Shown here in pieces: positions 1-9,777 of a DNA stretch of 64,000 nucleotides; positions within the stretch are counted from its first letter, which is position 1; every line of letters begins with the position of its first letter. The position numbers and the translations under genes were made by a program. This stretch comes from Streptomyces nigrescens (lineage in GTDB: Bacteria > Actinomycetota > Actinomycetes > Streptomycetales > Streptomycetaceae), in the NCBI GenBank assembly GCA_024349765.1, contig AP026073.1:6572001-6636000 (forward strand). The letters are read 5' to 3'. Below the pieces are notes generated by a model that made no database searches, was not told the DNA's origin, and saw only the letters and a list, made by a program, of their open reading frames with translations.

Positions 1-1
1 G

Positions 2-271
2 TACACCTGGGGCCTGCTCAGCTCGATGCCGCGGCTCTCCTCGGACGTCAGCGAGGCGCTGCACCCGATCCCGGGCTCGCCGCCGAGCCTGCTGAACCCG
101 CCGTCGGGCTGCCCGTTCAACCCCCGCTGCGGCTTCACCGGCGAGGTCGGCGGCAGCAGCTGCACCGACGAGCGGCCGCCGCTGGCGCCGGGCCGCGCCG
201 CCGCGTGCCACCTGAGCGCCGAGCAGAAGCAGACCTTCTTCATCGAGCAGATCAAGCCCCGGCTGGGCTAG
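2..271 (+). CDS. Oligopeptide ABC transporter ATP-binding protein (OppD/DppD type), 3' end only
   Basis: The gene runs in from the left edge of the window, so only the last 89 residues are seen. They form the C-terminal oligopeptide/dipeptide extension of Opp/Dpp ATPases. The visible part has the Cys-containing motif NPPSGCPFNPRCGF, a second cysteine pair further on (SSCTDE, AACHLS), and the usual ending in lysines and arginines. The catalytic ATPase core lies outside the window. The next gene starts 12 bp downstream on the same strand and encodes the partner ATPase, so the two are the distal end of a plus-strand peptide importer operon whose permease and binding-protein genes should lie to the left. 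The relation to the Streptomyces BldK importer cannot be settled from this fragment. Confidence 0.85.
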   Translation, partial: YTWGLLSSMPRLSSDVSEALHPIPGSPPSLLNPPSGCPFNPRCGFTGEVGGSSCTDERPPLAPGRAAACHLSAEQKQTFFIEQIKPRLG

Positions 272-283
272 GGAGCGACCACC

Positions 284-1417
284 ATGACCGACAACGTCAC
301 CCTCCCCGCGCCCCGTGACGCCGTGCCCGCGAAGGGCGAGCCGCTGCTCACCGCCGAGGGCCTGACCAAGCACTTCCCGATCTACGGCGGCTTCCCGTTC
401 AAGCGGAAGGTCGGCGCGGTGCAGGCCGTCGACGGCGTCGACCTGACCGTGCACGCCGGGGAGAGCTTCGGCCTGGTCGGCGAGTCCGGCTGCGGCAAGT
501 CCACCACCGGGCGGCTGCTCACCCGGCTGATGGAGCCGACCTCCGGCAGGATCACCTACCAGGGCCAGGACATCACCCACGCGGGCCGCAAGGAACTGGA
601 GCCGATCCGCTCCGAGATCCAGATGATCTTCCAGGACCCGTACGCCTCGCTCAACCCGCGGCAGACGGTCGGCACGATCATCGGCGGCCCGATGGAGATC
701 AACGGGATCAACCCGCCCGGTGGCCGGGAGAAGCGGATCCGCGAACTCCTGGAGACCGTGGGCCTGAACCCGGAGCACTACAACCGCTTCCCGCACGAGT
801 TCTCCGGCGGCCAGCGGCAGCGCATCGGCGTCGCCCGGGCGCTCGCCCTGGAGCCGAAGCTGATCGTCGCCGACGAGCCGGTCTCCGCGCTCGACGTGTC
901 GATCCAGGCGCAGGTCGTCAACCTGCTCCAGGACCTCCAGCGGGAGCTGGGCATCGCGTTCCTGTTCATCGCCCACGACCTGGCGATCGTGCGGCACTTC
1001 AGCGAGCGGGTCGCGGTCATGTACCTCGGCAAGGTCGTCGAGGTGGGCAGCCGCGACGAGATCTACAACCGGCCCCGCCACCCGTACACCCACGCGCTGC
1101 TCTCGGCCGTGCCCGAGGCCAAGTTCGTGGAGAGCGAGGAGGAGGAGCGCGAGCGCATCCGCCTCGCCGGTGACGTGCCCTCGCCGGTCAACCCGCCCTC
1201 GGGCTGCCGCTTCCGCACCCGCTGCTGGAAGGCGCAGGAGAAGTGCGCGACGGAGGAGCCGCCGCTGATCCAGCTCGACGGCAACGCCGGCGGTCACCTG
1301 ACGGCCTGCCACTTCCCCGAGGAGCCGACCACCGCGGCCCGCGACGAGGACATCGTCCTGGACCCGGCGCTGGCGGCCATCGAGGAGGCCGCGGCGGAGT
1401 CGGAGAGCTCCGAGTAA
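284..1417 (+). CDS. Oligopeptide ABC transporter ATP-binding protein (OppF/DppF type)
   Basis: A 377-residue ATPase that would energise peptide import at the cytoplasmic face of the membrane. It shows Walker [11 protein letters not shown]-loop [14 protein letters not shown], signature SGGQRQR, Walker B LIVADEP with the D-loop SALD, and the H-loop AHD. The C-terminal Opp/Dpp extension contains [13 protein letters not shown]. The last 40 residues are an acidic, alanine-rich tail (many Glu) that goes beyond the usual end of OppF. The ATG follows GGGAGCGACC, a fair ribosome binding site, 12 bp after the upstream ATPase gene, so the pair is co-translated. A strong hairpin follows the stop codon. 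Confidence 0.93.
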   Translation: MTDNVTLPAPRDAVPAKGEPLLTAEGLTKHFPIYGGFPFKRKVGAVQAVDGVDLTVHAGESFGLVGESGCGKSTTGRLLTRLMEPTSGRITYQGQDITHAGRKELEPIRSEIQMIFQDPYASLNPRQTVGTIIGGPMEINGINPPGGREKRIRELLETVGLNPEHYNRFPHEFSGGQRQRIGVARALALEPKLIVADEPVSALDVSIQAQVVNLLQDLQRELGIAFLFIAHDLAIVRHFSERVAVMYLGKVVEVGSRDEIYNRPRHPYTHALLSAVPEAKFVESEEEERERIRLAGDVPSPVNPPSGCRFRTRCWKAQEKCATEEPPLIQLDGNAGGHLTACHFPEEPTTAARDEDIVLDPALAAIEEAAAESESSE

Positions 1418-1435
1418 CGCGGACGCGACGGCCCT

Positions 1436-1474
1436 GCGCCGCCGTGGCGGGAATGATCCCCGCCACGGCGGCGC
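1436..1474 (+). terminator. Hairpin terminator after the plus-strand importer operon
   Basis: A perfect 16-bp inverted repeat (GCGCCGCCGTGGCGGG and its complement) with a 7-base loop, 19 bp after the stop codon of the OppF-type gene. There is no clear T-tract after the stem, as is common in Streptomyces terminators. It sits just before the Shine-Dalgarno sequence of the merR gene, so it could also act as an attenuator for readthrough into that gene. Confidence 0.7.
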
Positions 1475-1501
1475 TGTCGTTTCCACAGGAGGTGGGGGCC
1501 G

Positions 1502-1870
1502 ATGCGGATCGGGGAGCTTTCGCAGCGTACGGGCACGCCCCGGCGGCTGTTGCGCTATTACGAGGAGCAGGGGCTGATCGTCTCGGACCGCTGCGCCAAC
1601 GGCTATCGGGCCTACGACGAGCCGACCGTCGACCGGGTGCTGCAGATCCGGGGCCTGCTGGACGCCGGGCTGCCGACCCGGATCATCCGGCAGATCCTGC
1701 CCTGTCTGAACGGTCCCCGGGCGATCCACTTCCCGGACGCGACCCCGGAGATGCTCGCCACGCTGGAGCACGAGCGGGACCGGATGACCGAACGCATCGA
1801 GACCCTGTGCCGCAACCGTGACGCCATCGGCGCGTATCTGGCCGTCGTGCGCGGCGGCGTCCGGGCCTGA
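1502..1870 (+). CDS. MerR-family transcriptional regulator
   Basis: A 122-residue regulator. The N-terminal winged helix-turn-helix is typical of MerR: MRIGELSQRTGTPRRLLRYY at residues 1-20, then EEQGLI and NGYRAYDE. The C-terminal half is a short dimerisation helix (LEHERDRMTERIETL) without metal-binding cysteines, so the effector is probably a small organic molecule or is unknown. The start is well supported by AGGAGGTGGGG eight bases upstream. The gene lies between the two importer operons and its stop codon is 8 bp from the convergent stop of the minus-strand operon. Whether it controls either transporter cannot be told from the sequence. Confidence 0.88.
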   Translation: MRIGELSQRTGTPRRLLRYYEEQGLIVSDRCANGYRAYDEPTVDRVLQIRGLLDAGLPTRIIRQILPCLNGPRAIHFPDATPEMLATLEHERDRMTERIETLCRNRDAIGAYLAVVRGGVRA

Positions 1871-1878
1871 GGCGCCGG

Positions 1879-2913
1879 CTACTCGCTCGGCACGACGTGC
1901 CGCTCCTCGGCGAAGTGGCAGGCCGAGGCGTGGTGTGCCGGTCCGGTCGACTCCCGGAACTCCGGCGGGACGTCGAGCGGCGGGACGACCTCGGCGCAGA
2001 GCGGGCGGGCCTTCCAGCAGCGGGTGCGGAAGGGGCAGCCGGACGGCGGGTCGGCGGGTGAGGGGACGTCGCCGCTGAGCAGGATGCGGTCGCGGTGCGC
2101 GCGGGCCTCCGGGTCGGGGACCGGGACGGCGGAGAGCAGGGCCTGGGTGTAGGGGTGGGTGGGGTGGTCGTAGATCTGCTCGTCGGTGCCGGTCTCGGCG
2201 ATCCGGCCCAGGTACATCACGGCGATCCGGTCGGAGATGTGCCGGACGACGGACAGGTCGTGCGCGATGAAGACGTAGGAGAGGTCGAACTCGTCCTGCA
2301 ACTGCTCCAGGAGGTTGACCACTTGGGCCTGGACGGAGACGTCCAGCGCGGAGACCGGTTCGTCGGCGACGATGATCTCCGGGCGCAGTGCCAGGCCGCG
2401 GGCGATGCCGATGCGCTGGCGCTGGCCGCCGGAGAACTGGTGCGGGTAGCGGTTGATGAACTCCGGGTTGAGCCCGACGACTTCGAGGAGTTCCTGGACC
2501 CGCCGGCGGCGGTCCGTCCTGGGGGCGACCTCCGGGTGGATCTCGTACGGTTCGCCGATGATGTCGCCCACCGTCATCCGGGGGTTGAGGGAGGTGTAGG
2601 GGTCCTGGAAGACCATCTGGATGTTGCGGCGCACGGAGGTGAGGGCGCGGCCCGAGAGGGCGGTGATGTCCTCGCCGCGGTAGTGGATCCGGCCGGACGT
2701 CGGGCGCTCCAGGCCGACCAGCAGCCGGGCGAGGGTGGATTTCCCGCACCCCGATTCACCGACCACGCCGAGCGTTTCGCCCTTTCGGAGGTCGAAGGAG
2801 ACCCCGTCGACGGCCTTGACCGCGCCGATCTGCTTCCGGAAGAGCACGCCCTGGGTGAGCGGGAAGTGCTTGACCAGGTCGCGCACTTCGAGGAGGGGTT
2901 CACCGGGCGCCAT
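1879..2913 (-). CDS. Oligopeptide ABC transporter ATP-binding protein (OppF/DppF type)
   Basis: A 344-residue ATPase, last gene of the minus-strand importer operon. Walker A is GESGCGKST, followed by [14 protein letters not shown], signature SGGQRQR, Walker B IIVADEP and H-loop AHD. The C-terminal peptide-transporter extension has [13 protein letters not shown] and a later SACHF. Its ATG at 2913 overlaps the end of the preceding ATPase gene by 14 bp, which means translational coupling. It is clearly related to the plus-strand OppF-type protein at 284-1417, so the two importers may descend from a duplication, but they differ enough to have different substrates. Confidence 0.93.
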   Translation of the reverse strand: MAPGEPLLEVRDLVKHFPLTQGVLFRKQIGAVKAVDGVSFDLRKGETLGVVGESGCGKSTLARLLVGLERPTSGRIHYRGEDITALSGRALTSVRRNIQMVFQDPYTSLNPRMTVGDIIGEPYEIHPEVAPRTDRRRRVQELLEVVGLNPEFINRYPHQFSGGQRQRIGIARGLALRPEIIVADEPVSALDVSVQAQVVNLLEQLQDEFDLSYVFIAHDLSVVRHISDRIAVMYLGRIAETGTDEQIYDHPTHPYTQALLSAVPVPDPEARAHRDRILLSGDVPSPADPPSGCPFRTRCWKARPLCAEVVPPLDVPPEFRESTGPAHHASACHFAEERHVVPSE

Positions 2914-3919
2914 CGAGGGTCTCCTTCCAGAAGTGGCAGGCGCTTGCCCGGCCGGGGCCGGCCTCGTACAGCGGCGGCGGGTCGGTGCGGCAGATGTCCT
3001 GGGCCAGCGGGCAGCGCGGGTGGAAGGGGCAGCCCGGCGGGATGGCGGTCAGGCTGGGCGGCAGGCCCTTGATGGCGTGCAGCCGGCGGCCCTTGTGGTC
3101 CAGCCGCGGGATGGACTCCAGCAGTCCGCGGGTGTACGGGTGGGCGGGCGCACGGTAGAGGGCGTGGACGGGCGCGGTCTCGACGATCCGGCCCGCGTAC
3201 ATCACCGCGATGGTGTCGGCGACGTCCGCGACCACCCCGAGGTCGTGGGTGATCAGGATCAGTCCCATGGTGAGCTCGCGCTGCAGCTCGGCGAGCAGGT
3301 CCATCACCTGGGCCTGGACGGTGACGTCCAGCGCGGTGGTCGGCTCGTCCGCGATGATCAGGTCCGGGCCGAGGGCCAGCGCCATGGCGATCATGATGCG
3401 CTGGCGCATCCCGCCGGAGAACTGGTGCGGGTAGTCGTCCACCCGCGCCCGGGCGGCGGGGATGCCGACCCGCTCCATCAGCTCCACGGCCCGGCCGCGG
3501 GCCTCCTTGCGGGACGTCCCCTCGTGGACCCGGAACATCTCCGCGAGCTGGGCCCCGACGCTGAGGACCGGGTTCAGCGCGGACAGCGCGTCCTGGAAGA
3601 TCATCGCCATCTTGGCGCCGCGGATCCGGCGCCGCTCCTCCCTGCGCAGGGTCAGCAGGTCCCGGCCGTGGAAGAGCACCTGGCCGCCGGTCACCCGGCC
3701 GGGCGGGGAGTCGAGGATGCCCATCACGGCCTGGGCGGTGACGGACTTGCCGGAGCCGGATTCGCCGAGCACCGCCAGGGTCTCCCCCGGCGCCACGCGG
3801 TAGCTGACGCCGTTGACGGCGTGCGCCACCCCGTCCCGGGTCCGGAACTCCACCGTCAGGTCCCGTACGTCCAGCAGGGCCGTCCCGCCGCCCTCCCCGC
3901 CGTGCCCGTCGTTCGTCAT
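2900..3919 (-). CDS. Oligopeptide ABC transporter ATP-binding protein (OppD/DppD type)
   Basis: A 339-residue ATPase with Walker A GESGSGKS, the OppD-style [14 protein letters not shown]-loop, signature SGGMRQR, Walker [13 protein letters not shown] and H-loop THD. The C-terminal extension has [18 protein letters not shown]. The reading frame stays open far upstream, but the first 281 codons there are the shadow of the permease gene. The ATG at 3919 was chosen because it gives a normal N-terminus and follows GGAGACGG. The start is 11 bp after the stop of the upstream permease gene. It forms the ATPase heterodimer with the following OppF-type protein. Confidence 0.93.
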   Translation of the reverse strand: MTNDGHGGEGGGTALLDVRDLTVEFRTRDGVAHAVNGVSYRVAPGETLAVLGESGSGKSVTAQAVMGILDSPPGRVTGGQVLFHGRDLLTLRREERRRIRGAKMAMIFQDALSALNPVLSVGAQLAEMFRVHEGTSRKEARGRAVELMERVGIPAARARVDDYPHQFSGGMRQRIMIAMALALGPDLIIADEPTTALDVTVQAQVMDLLAELQRELTMGLILITHDLGVVADVADTIAVMYAGRIVETAPVHALYRAPAHPYTRGLLESIPRLDHKGRRLHAIKGLPPSLTAIPPGCPFHPRCPLAQDICRTDPPPLYEAGPGRASACHFWKETLDGAR

Positions 3920-3930
3920 CTGCCGTCTCC

Positions 3931-4920
3931 TCAGCGCAACTTGGGGTCGAGGGCGTCGCGGACCGCGTCGCCGAGCATGATGAAGGCCAGGACGGTGATG
4001 CTCAGCGCGCCCGCGGGCCACAGCAGCATGTGCGGGGCGCTGCGGATGTAGGCGGAGGCCGTGGAGATGTCGATGCCCCAGGACACGGTCGGCGGCTTCA
4101 GGCCCGCGCCCAGGTAGGAGAGCGTGGCCTCCAGCGCGATGTACGTCCCGAGCGCGATGGTGGCGACGACGATGACGGGCGCCACCGCGTTGGGCGCGAT
4201 GTGCCGCAGCAGCAGCCGCCCGTTGCCGGCGCCCAGCGCCCGCGCGGCCTGTACGTAGTCGTTCTGCTTCGCGGTGACGACCGAGCCGCGGGCGATCCGG
4301 GAGACCTGCGGCCAGCCGAGCAGCACGATGAAGCCGACCACCGGCCAGACGGTGGTGCTGGTGACGACGGAGAGGAAGACCAGGCCGCCGAGGATCACCG
4401 GGATGCCGAAGAAGATGTCGGCGAGCCGGGAGAGCAGGGTGTCGCCCCAGCCGCCGAAGAACCCGGCCAGCCCGCCGAGCAGGCTGCCCAGCAGCGCCGC
4501 GCCGGCGGTGGCGCAGACGCCGACGGTGATGGAGGCCCGGGCACCGTAGACGACCCGGGTGTAGACGTCCCGGCCCTGGGTGTCGAAGCCGAAGGGGTGG
4601 CCGGGCTGGGAGCCCTGCTGGGCCTTGGCGAGGTCGGCGCGGTAGGGGTTGCCGGTGGCGATCAGCTGCGGCCAGATCGCGATGACCACCAGGAAGACGA
4701 TGACCAGCGCGGAGAGCACGAAGACCGGGTTGCGGCGCAGATCGTGCCAGGCGTCGCTCCACAGGCTGCGGGGTTTGCCGACGGGGGCGCCGGGCGGGCC
4801 GGCGGACGGCGGTGCGGCGGACGGGCGGCGCTCCAGCGACTCCGCCTCGCCGATGGCCAGCGCGGCGGTACCGCCGTCGCCGTGGCCGATGGCTTCCTTG
4901 GGGACGTAGGGATCAGGCAT
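3931..4920 (-). CDS. Oligopeptide ABC transporter permease (OppC/DppC type)
   Basis: A 329-residue inner-membrane permease. About 75 N-terminal residues are hydrophilic and alanine/proline-rich. The first membrane helix is near residue 80 (VFVLSALVIVFLVVIAIWP), followed by the periplasmic loop with FGFDTQGRDVYTRVVYGAR, which is diagnostic for OppC/DppC. Five further helices and an EAA-type loop (YVQAARALGAGNGRLLLRHI) that contacts the ATPase follow. The ATG overlaps the stop of the upstream permease gene by 8 bp. It pairs with the OppB-type protein to form the translocation channel. Confidence 0.93.
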   Translation of the reverse strand: MPDPYVPKEAIGHGDGGTAALAIGEAESLERRPSAAPPSAGPPGAPVGKPRSLWSDAWHDLRRNPVFVLSALVIVFLVVIAIWPQLIATGNPYRADLAKAQQGSQPGHPFGFDTQGRDVYTRVVYGARASITVGVCATAGAALLGSLLGGLAGFFGGWGDTLLSRLADIFFGIPVILGGLVFLSVVTSTTVWPVVGFIVLLGWPQVSRIARGSVVTAKQNDYVQAARALGAGNGRLLLRHIAPNAVAPVIVVATIALGTYIALEATLSYLGAGLKPPTVSWGIDISTASAYIRSAPHMLLWPAGALSITVLAFIMLGDAVRDALDPKLR

Positions 4921-5836
4921 AGCGGATCCTCGGGTCGAGGACGGCGTACAGCAGGTCGACGAGGAGGTTGGCGAGCAGGAAGACCAGCACCAGGATCGTC
5001 ACGAAGCCCACCACGGTCGGTGAGTTCTGCCGCAGGATCCCCTGGTAGAGCTGGAATCCCACGCCGTGGATGTTGAAGATCCGCTCGGTGACGATCGCGC
5101 CGCCCATCAGGGCGCCGATGTCGGTGCCGATGAAGGTGACGACCGGGATCAGCGAATTGCGCAGCAGGTGCCGGGTGATGACGCGGTGTCGGGGCAGGCC
5201 CTTGGCGAGCGCGGTGCGGACGTAGTCGGCGCGGGCGTTCTCGGCGATGGAGGTGCGGGTCAGCCGGGTCACGTAGGCGAGCGAGACCAGCGCCAGCACC
5301 AGTCCGGGCAGCAGCAGTTCGTTCAGCGGCGCCTCCGGGGCGACGGAGGGCGCCGCCCAGGCCCACCGGACACCGAACACGAACTGCAGCAGATAGCCGC
5401 TGACGAACGTCGGGACGGAGACCACGATCAGCGACAGCAGCAGCACGCTGGTGTCGATGCCCCGGCCGCGCCGCAGCCCGCTGAACACCCCCAGCGTGAT
5501 GCCCACCAGCATTTCCAGCACGATGGCGACCAGGGTCAGCCGGAGCGTCACGGGGAAGGCGGAGGCCATGAGTTCGGTGACCGACTGCCCGTTGAACGCG
5601 GTGCCGAAATTCCCCTGGAAGATCTGGCCCATGTAGTGCAGGTACTGCTTTCCCAGTGGCTGGTCGAGATAGAGGTCGCGGCGGATCTGCGCGGCGGTGG
5701 CGGGGTCCGGTGCCCGGTCGCCGAACATGGCCGCGACCGGGTCACCCAGGGCATAGACCATGAAGAAGATGAGGAAGGTGCTGCCGATGAACACCGGGAT
5801 CATCTGCAACAGCCGCCGGACCACATAACGTCCCAC
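4913..5836 (-). CDS. Oligopeptide ABC transporter permease (OppB/DppB type)
   Basis: A 307-residue integral membrane protein, six predicted helices. The N-terminus MGRYVVRRLLQMIPVFIGST is the classic OppB/DppB start, with the first helix directly after it. The EAA-type loop is seen as ADYVRTALAKGLPRHRVITR. The protein ends in LLYAVLDPRIRYA, also typical of the family. It lies 24 bp after the binding-protein gene and is coupled to the OppC-type gene. With that gene it makes the channel of the importer. Confidence 0.94.
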   Translation of the reverse strand: MGRYVVRRLLQMIPVFIGSTFLIFFMVYALGDPVAAMFGDRAPDPATAAQIRRDLYLDQPLGKQYLHYMGQIFQGNFGTAFNGQSVTELMASAFPVTLRLTLVAIVLEMLVGITLGVFSGLRRGRGIDTSVLLLSLIVVSVPTFVSGYLLQFVFGVRWAWAAPSVAPEAPLNELLLPGLVLALVSLAYVTRLTRTSIAENARADYVRTALAKGLPRHRVITRHLLRNSLIPVVTFIGTDIGALMGGAIVTERIFNIHGVGFQLYQGILRQNSPTVVGFVTILVLVFLLANLLVDLLYAVLDPRIRYA

Positions 5837-5860
5837 GCGCGCCCCGCCTCTCTTTTCCGC

Positions 5861-7483
5861 TCAGTTGACCGTGATCGCGTTGTAGACCGGCACGCTGAAC
5901 GGATTCAGCGCGACATGGCTGATCCGCTCCGAATAGCCGCCGCTGCCGTTCTGGTACCACAGCGGAATCGCCGGCATCTGCTGCGCGAGGATCTTCTCCG
6001 CGTCCTGGAACGTCGCCACGGCCTTTCCCCGGTCCGTCGCCGCATTCGCCTCGTCGACCAGTTTGTCGAACCGCCGGTCGCTGAACTTTCCGTCGTTGGC
6101 GGATCCGTTGGTGTAATACAGCGGCTGCAGGAAGTTCTGGATCAGCGGGTAGTCCATCTGCCAGCCGGCCCGGAACGGCCCGGTCATCCCCTTCGCCGAA
6201 ATCTTGTTCCGGAAGTCGGCGAAGGTACCGACCGGATCGCCCACACAGGCCCGGTCGTTGCCCAGCGTCCGGTTGATGCTGTTGCAGATCGCGTCGATCC
6301 AGTCCTTGTGCGAGCCGGTGTCCGCGTTGTACGAGAGGGTCATCCGGCCGCCCGGCAGTCCCCCGCCCTCCTTGATCAGCCGCCGTGCCTCGGCCGGGTC
6401 GAACTCGCAGGCCGCACCGCACAGCCCGGCCCGGTAGCCGCCGTCCGCACCCAGTACGGGCGAGGTCCAGTCGGTCGCCGGGGTGCGGGTGTTCTCGAAG
6501 ATCTCCTTCGTGATCTGCTTCCGGTCGATGGCCATCGACAGCCCCCGCCGGACCTTGTCCGACCCCGGCCGCGACCACTCCTTCCGGTACATCGGAAAGG
6601 TGAGCGTCTGAATGATCCCGGCCGGCTGGTTGATGTATCGCCCGCCCAGATCCGACGTCACGTGCCGCAATTGCGAGGCCGGCACGTCGTCCACCAGATC
6701 GAGGTTCCCCGCCTGCAGATCCGTGTACGCGGTGTTGTTGTCCGTGTAGACCCGGAGATCGATCCCGCCGTTGCGCGCCGGATCACTGCCCGGGTACTTC
6801 CCCCATTTCCGCATCCGCATAACGGACCCCTTCTCGTAGGAGTCCACCAGATACGGCCCGTTCCCCACCGGTTTCCGCAGCCAGCCGTCATGGTCGGTGA
6901 AGAACGCCCGGGGCAGCGGCATGAACGCGGAATAGCCGAGGGTGTCCGGCCAGCTGGAGAATTTCTGGTTCAGCCGGACGGTGAAGGTCTTGTCGTCCTT
7001 GACCACCAGCCCCGACAGCGTCCGGGCGGTGGGCTTCCCGTTCTCCGGATGCACCCGGTCGAAGCCGTCGATGTACTGGAAGAACGGCGCGTTCTTCTGC
7101 TTGTTGCCGATGAAGGCGCCGTAATTCCAGGCGTCGACAAAGGACTTGGCGGTGACCTTCTCCCCGTTGCTGAAGGTCCAGCCCGGTTTCAGGGTGACCG
7201 TGAAGTTCTGCGAATCCGGCGTCTCGATCCGCTCCGCGAGCACGTTCTCCGCCGCGCCGGTCTTCGGGTTGTACCGCTTGAGCCCCCGGAACAGCATTTC
7301 CAGGACTTTCCCGCCCTGGACCTCGTTGGTGTTCGCCGGCTCCAGCGGGTTCTGCGGATCCCCCCACGAAGCAGTGACCACACCGGACCGGCCGGTGCTT
7401 CCGCCCCCGCAGGCGGTGGCCGTCAGCGCGACGGCCGCGGCGAGGGCGCAGGCCCCCCACTGCACGCGCCCGCGTCCGCGCAT
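5861..7483 (-). CDS. Peptide-binding lipoprotein of the minus-strand ABC importer
   Basis: A 540-residue family 5 solute-binding protein. The N-terminus has a short basic segment, a hydrophobic core and a lipobox (LTATAC, about residue 25), so it should be lipid-anchored outside the membrane. The mature part shows family hallmarks: LEMLFRGLKRYNPKTG, LKPGWTFSNGEKVTAKSFVDAW, and the loop NGPYLVDSYEKGSVMRMRKW. It is the first gene of the operon; two permeases and two ATPases follow with 24 bp, overlap, 11 bp and overlap. The family includes the BldKB peptide receptor needed for Streptomyces aerial growth, and the sequence looks close to that group, but orthology is not proven here. Confidence 0.92.
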   Translation of the reverse strand: MRGRGRVQWGACALAAAVALTATACGGGSTGRSGVVTASWGDPQNPLEPANTNEVQGGKVLEMLFRGLKRYNPKTGAAENVLAERIETPDSQNFTVTLKPGWTFSNGEKVTAKSFVDAWNYGAFIGNKQKNAPFFQYIDGFDRVHPENGKPTARTLSGLVVKDDKTFTVRLNQKFSSWPDTLGYSAFMPLPRAFFTDHDGWLRKPVGNGPYLVDSYEKGSVMRMRKWGKYPGSDPARNGGIDLRVYTDNNTAYTDLQAGNLDLVDDVPASQLRHVTSDLGGRYINQPAGIIQTLTFPMYRKEWSRPGSDKVRRGLSMAIDRKQITKEIFENTRTPATDWTSPVLGADGGYRAGLCGAACEFDPAEARRLIKEGGGLPGGRMTLSYNADTGSHKDWIDAICNSINRTLGNDRACVGDPVGTFADFRNKISAKGMTGPFRAGWQMDYPLIQNFLQPLYYTNGSANDGKFSDRRFDKLVDEANAATDRGKAVATFQDAEKILAQQMPAIPLWYQNGSGGYSERISHVALNPFSVPVYNAITVN

Positions 7484-7620
7484 GACGCCTCCTCAGATCC
7501 GCGATCAGGCCTAGCCCACATAAGATCGCAAACCGGGATGTAGCGCACTTCGACGGCGACTGCCACTGCTCCATTTGCCGCCGCGCGGGAGTGCGGCGAC
7601 GGACCGCCGGGGGTGCGAAA

Positions 7621-7668
7621 AGGCCGGTGGGGGTGCACGTAAGTGATCCCGTGCACCCCCACCGGCCT
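7621..7668 (-). terminator. Rho-independent terminator of typA
   Basis: A perfect 18-bp stem (AGGCCGGTGGGGGTGCAC and its complement) with a 12-base loop, 21 bp beyond the typA stop codon. Read on the minus strand, the stem is followed by TTTTCGC, a short T-tract. It insulates typA from the peptide importer operon downstream. Confidence 0.85.
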
Positions 7669-7689
7669 CAATTCAGGGGGGGGAGGACC

Positions 7690-9594
7690 TCAGCGCTTCG
7701 CGCGCGACGCCGTGCGCCCGCGCTCCTTCTGGTCCAGGACGACCTTGCGGATGCGCACGGCCTCCGGGGTCACCTCGACGCACTCGTCGTCGCGGCAGAA
7801 CTCCAGGGACTGCTCCAGCGACAGCTTCCGCGGCGGCACGATCGCCTCGAAGGAGTCGGCCGAGGAGGAGCGCATGTTGGTGAGCTTCTTCTCCTTGGTG
7901 ATGTTGACGTCCATGTCGTCGGCGCGGGAGTTCTCACCGACGATCATGCCCTCGTACACCTCGGTGCCCGGGTCGGTGAAGAGGACGCCGCGCTCCTGGA
8001 GGTTCGTCATCGCGAAGGCGGTGACGGAACCGGAGCGGTCGGCGACCAGGGAGCCGTTGTTGCGGGTCTGCAGCGCGCCGAACCACGGCTCGTGGCCCTC
8101 GTGGATGGAGTGCGCGATGCCGGTGCCGCGGGTGTTGGTCAGGAACTCCGTACGGAAGCCGATCAGACCGCGGGAGGGGACGACGAACTCCATGCGGACC
8201 CAGCCGGAGCCGTGGTTGGACATGTTGTCCATCCGGCCCTTGCGGACGCCCATGAGCTGGGTGACGGCGCCCATGTGCTCCTCGGGCACGTCGATGGTCA
8301 TGCGCTCGACGGGCTCGTAGGTCTTGCCGTCGACCTCCTTGGTGACGACCTGCGGCTTGCCGATCGTCATCTCGAAGCCCTCGCGGCGCATCTGCTCGAC
8401 GAGGATGGCCAGCGCCAGCTCACCGCGGCCCTGCACCTCCCAGGCGTCGGGGCGCTCGGTGTCCAGGACGCGGAGCGAGACGTTACCGATCAGCTCGCGG
8501 TCGAGGCGGTCCTTGACCTGGCGGGCGGTGACCTTGCGGTCCTTGACCGCGGCCTTGGCGTCCGCGCCCTTGCCGGTGCCACCGCGGCCGACCAGCGGCG
8601 AGGTGTTCGTGCCGATGGTCATCGAGATCGCGGGCTCGTCGACCGTGATCAGCGGCAGCGCGATCGGGTTCTCCGGGTCGGCCAGCGTCTCGCCGATCAT
8701 GATGTCGGGGATACCGGCGACCGCGCAGATGTCGCCCGGGCCGGCCTTCTCGGCGGGCTTGCGGGTGAGCGCCTCGGTCATCATCAGCTCGGTGATGCGG
8801 ACGTTGGAGATCGTGCCGTCGCGCTTGATCCAGGCGACGTTCTGGCCCTTGCGCAGCTCGCCCTGCTCGACGCGGAGCAGCGCGATGCGGCCGAGGAAGT
8901 TGTCCGCGTCGAGGTTGGTGACGTGCGCCTGCAGCGGGGCGGCGTCGTCGTACTCGGGCGCCGGGACGTGCTCCAGCAGCGTGGAGAAGAACGGCTCCAG
9001 GTTGGTGCTGTCGGCCGGGACCGTGCCGTCCTCCGGCTTGGTCAGCGAGGCGACGCCGTCCCGGGCGCAGGCGTAGACGATCGGGAACTCGATCTGGTCC
9101 TCGTCCGCGTCGAGGTCGAGGAAGAGGTCGTAGGTCTCGTTGACGACCTCGTCGATGCGGGAGTCCGGGCGGTCGGTCTTGTTGATGCACAGGATGACCG
9201 GCATCCGGGCCGCGAGCGCCTTGCGGAGCACGAAGCGGGTCTGCGGCAGCGGGCCCTCGGAGGCGTCGACCAGCAGGACGACCGCGTCGACCATCGACAG
9301 GCCGCGCTCGACCTCACCGCCGAAGTCGGCGTGGCCGGGGGTGTCGATGATGTTGATCGTGATGGGCTCCCCGCCGTCCTTGGGGTGATACTTCACCGCC
9401 GTGTTCTTGGCGAGGATCGTGATGCCCTTCTCACGCTCCAGGTCGTTGGAGTCCATCATCCGGTCGTCGAGCTTCTCGGCGGCGTGCTCGGCGAACGCGC
9501 CGGCCTGCTTCAGCATGGCGTCGACGAGGGTCGTCTTGCCGTGGTCGACGTGGGCGACGATGGCGACGTTACGAATGTCGTGGCGCGTGGGCAC
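7690..9594 (-). CDS. typA: Translational GTPase TypA/BipA
   Basis: A 634-residue ribosome-binding GTPase related to EF-G, used for ribosome assembly and stress adaptation. G1 is [11 protein letters not shown]2/G3 regions include REKGITI and [11 protein letters not shown]4 is NKTDRPD. The EF-G-like domains II, III, V and the BipA-specific C-terminal domain ([15 protein letters not shown], then [18 protein letters not shown]) are present. The frame is open 46 codons further upstream, but the GTG at 9594 gives the standard N-terminus (V/M)PTRHDIRN and follows GGGAGAAG. The gene is monocistronic, with its own terminator. Confidence 0.97.
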   Translation of the reverse strand: MPTRHDIRNVAIVAHVDHGKTTLVDAMLKQAGAFAEHAAEKLDDRMMDSNDLEREKGITILAKNTAVKYHPKDGGEPITINIIDTPGHADFGGEVERGLSMVDAVVLLVDASEGPLPQTRFVLRKALAARMPVILCINKTDRPDSRIDEVVNETYDLFLDLDADEDQIEFPIVYACARDGVASLTKPEDGTVPADSTNLEPFFSTLLEHVPAPEYDDAAPLQAHVTNLDADNFLGRIALLRVEQGELRKGQNVAWIKRDGTISNVRITELMMTEALTRKPAEKAGPGDICAVAGIPDIMIGETLADPENPIALPLITVDEPAISMTIGTNTSPLVGRGGTGKGADAKAAVKDRKVTARQVKDRLDRELIGNVSLRVLDTERPDAWEVQGRGELALAILVEQMRREGFEMTIGKPQVVTKEVDGKTYEPVERMTIDVPEEHMGAVTQLMGVRKGRMDNMSNHGSGWVRMEFVVPSRGLIGFRTEFLTNTRGTGIAHSIHEGHEPWFGALQTRNNGSLVADRSGSVTAFAMTNLQERGVLFTDPGTEVYEGMIVGENSRADDMDVNITKEKKLTNMRSSSADSFEAIVPPRKLSLEQSLEFCRDDECVEVTPEAVRIRKVVLDQKERGRTASRAKR

Positions 9595-9686
9595 TAGCGG
9601 TGCTTCTCCCGGAATCGTGGATGGCAGCGCGTACGGACCGGTACGCGCGCCCGCCGGGCATGAAGACGCCACGGCCTCACCCCATG

Positions 9687-9725
9687 GTACGGGGCCGGGG
9701 CGACAAAGGCCGCCCCAGCCCGTAC
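9687..9725 (-). terminator. Probable hairpin terminator after the long solute-binding lipoprotein gene
   Basis: An imperfect inverted repeat: GTACGGGGCCGGGGCG against CGCCCCAGCCCGTAC with a small bulge. It lies between the stop of the lipoprotein gene (9778) and the start of typA. There is no convincing T-tract, so it is called on position and stem strength alone. Confidence 0.5.
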
Positions 9726-9777
9726 ACAGCACCGCTGACCTGCGCTTTCCTTTCGAAAAAAGGGTTTGCGCGGGGTC

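Noticed and set aside
7591-9597. A 668-codon open frame antisense to typA
   Set aside because: It mirrors the codon bias of typA in a GC-rich genome; its translation is Val/Gly/Asp/Arg-rich low complexity without any conserved motif.
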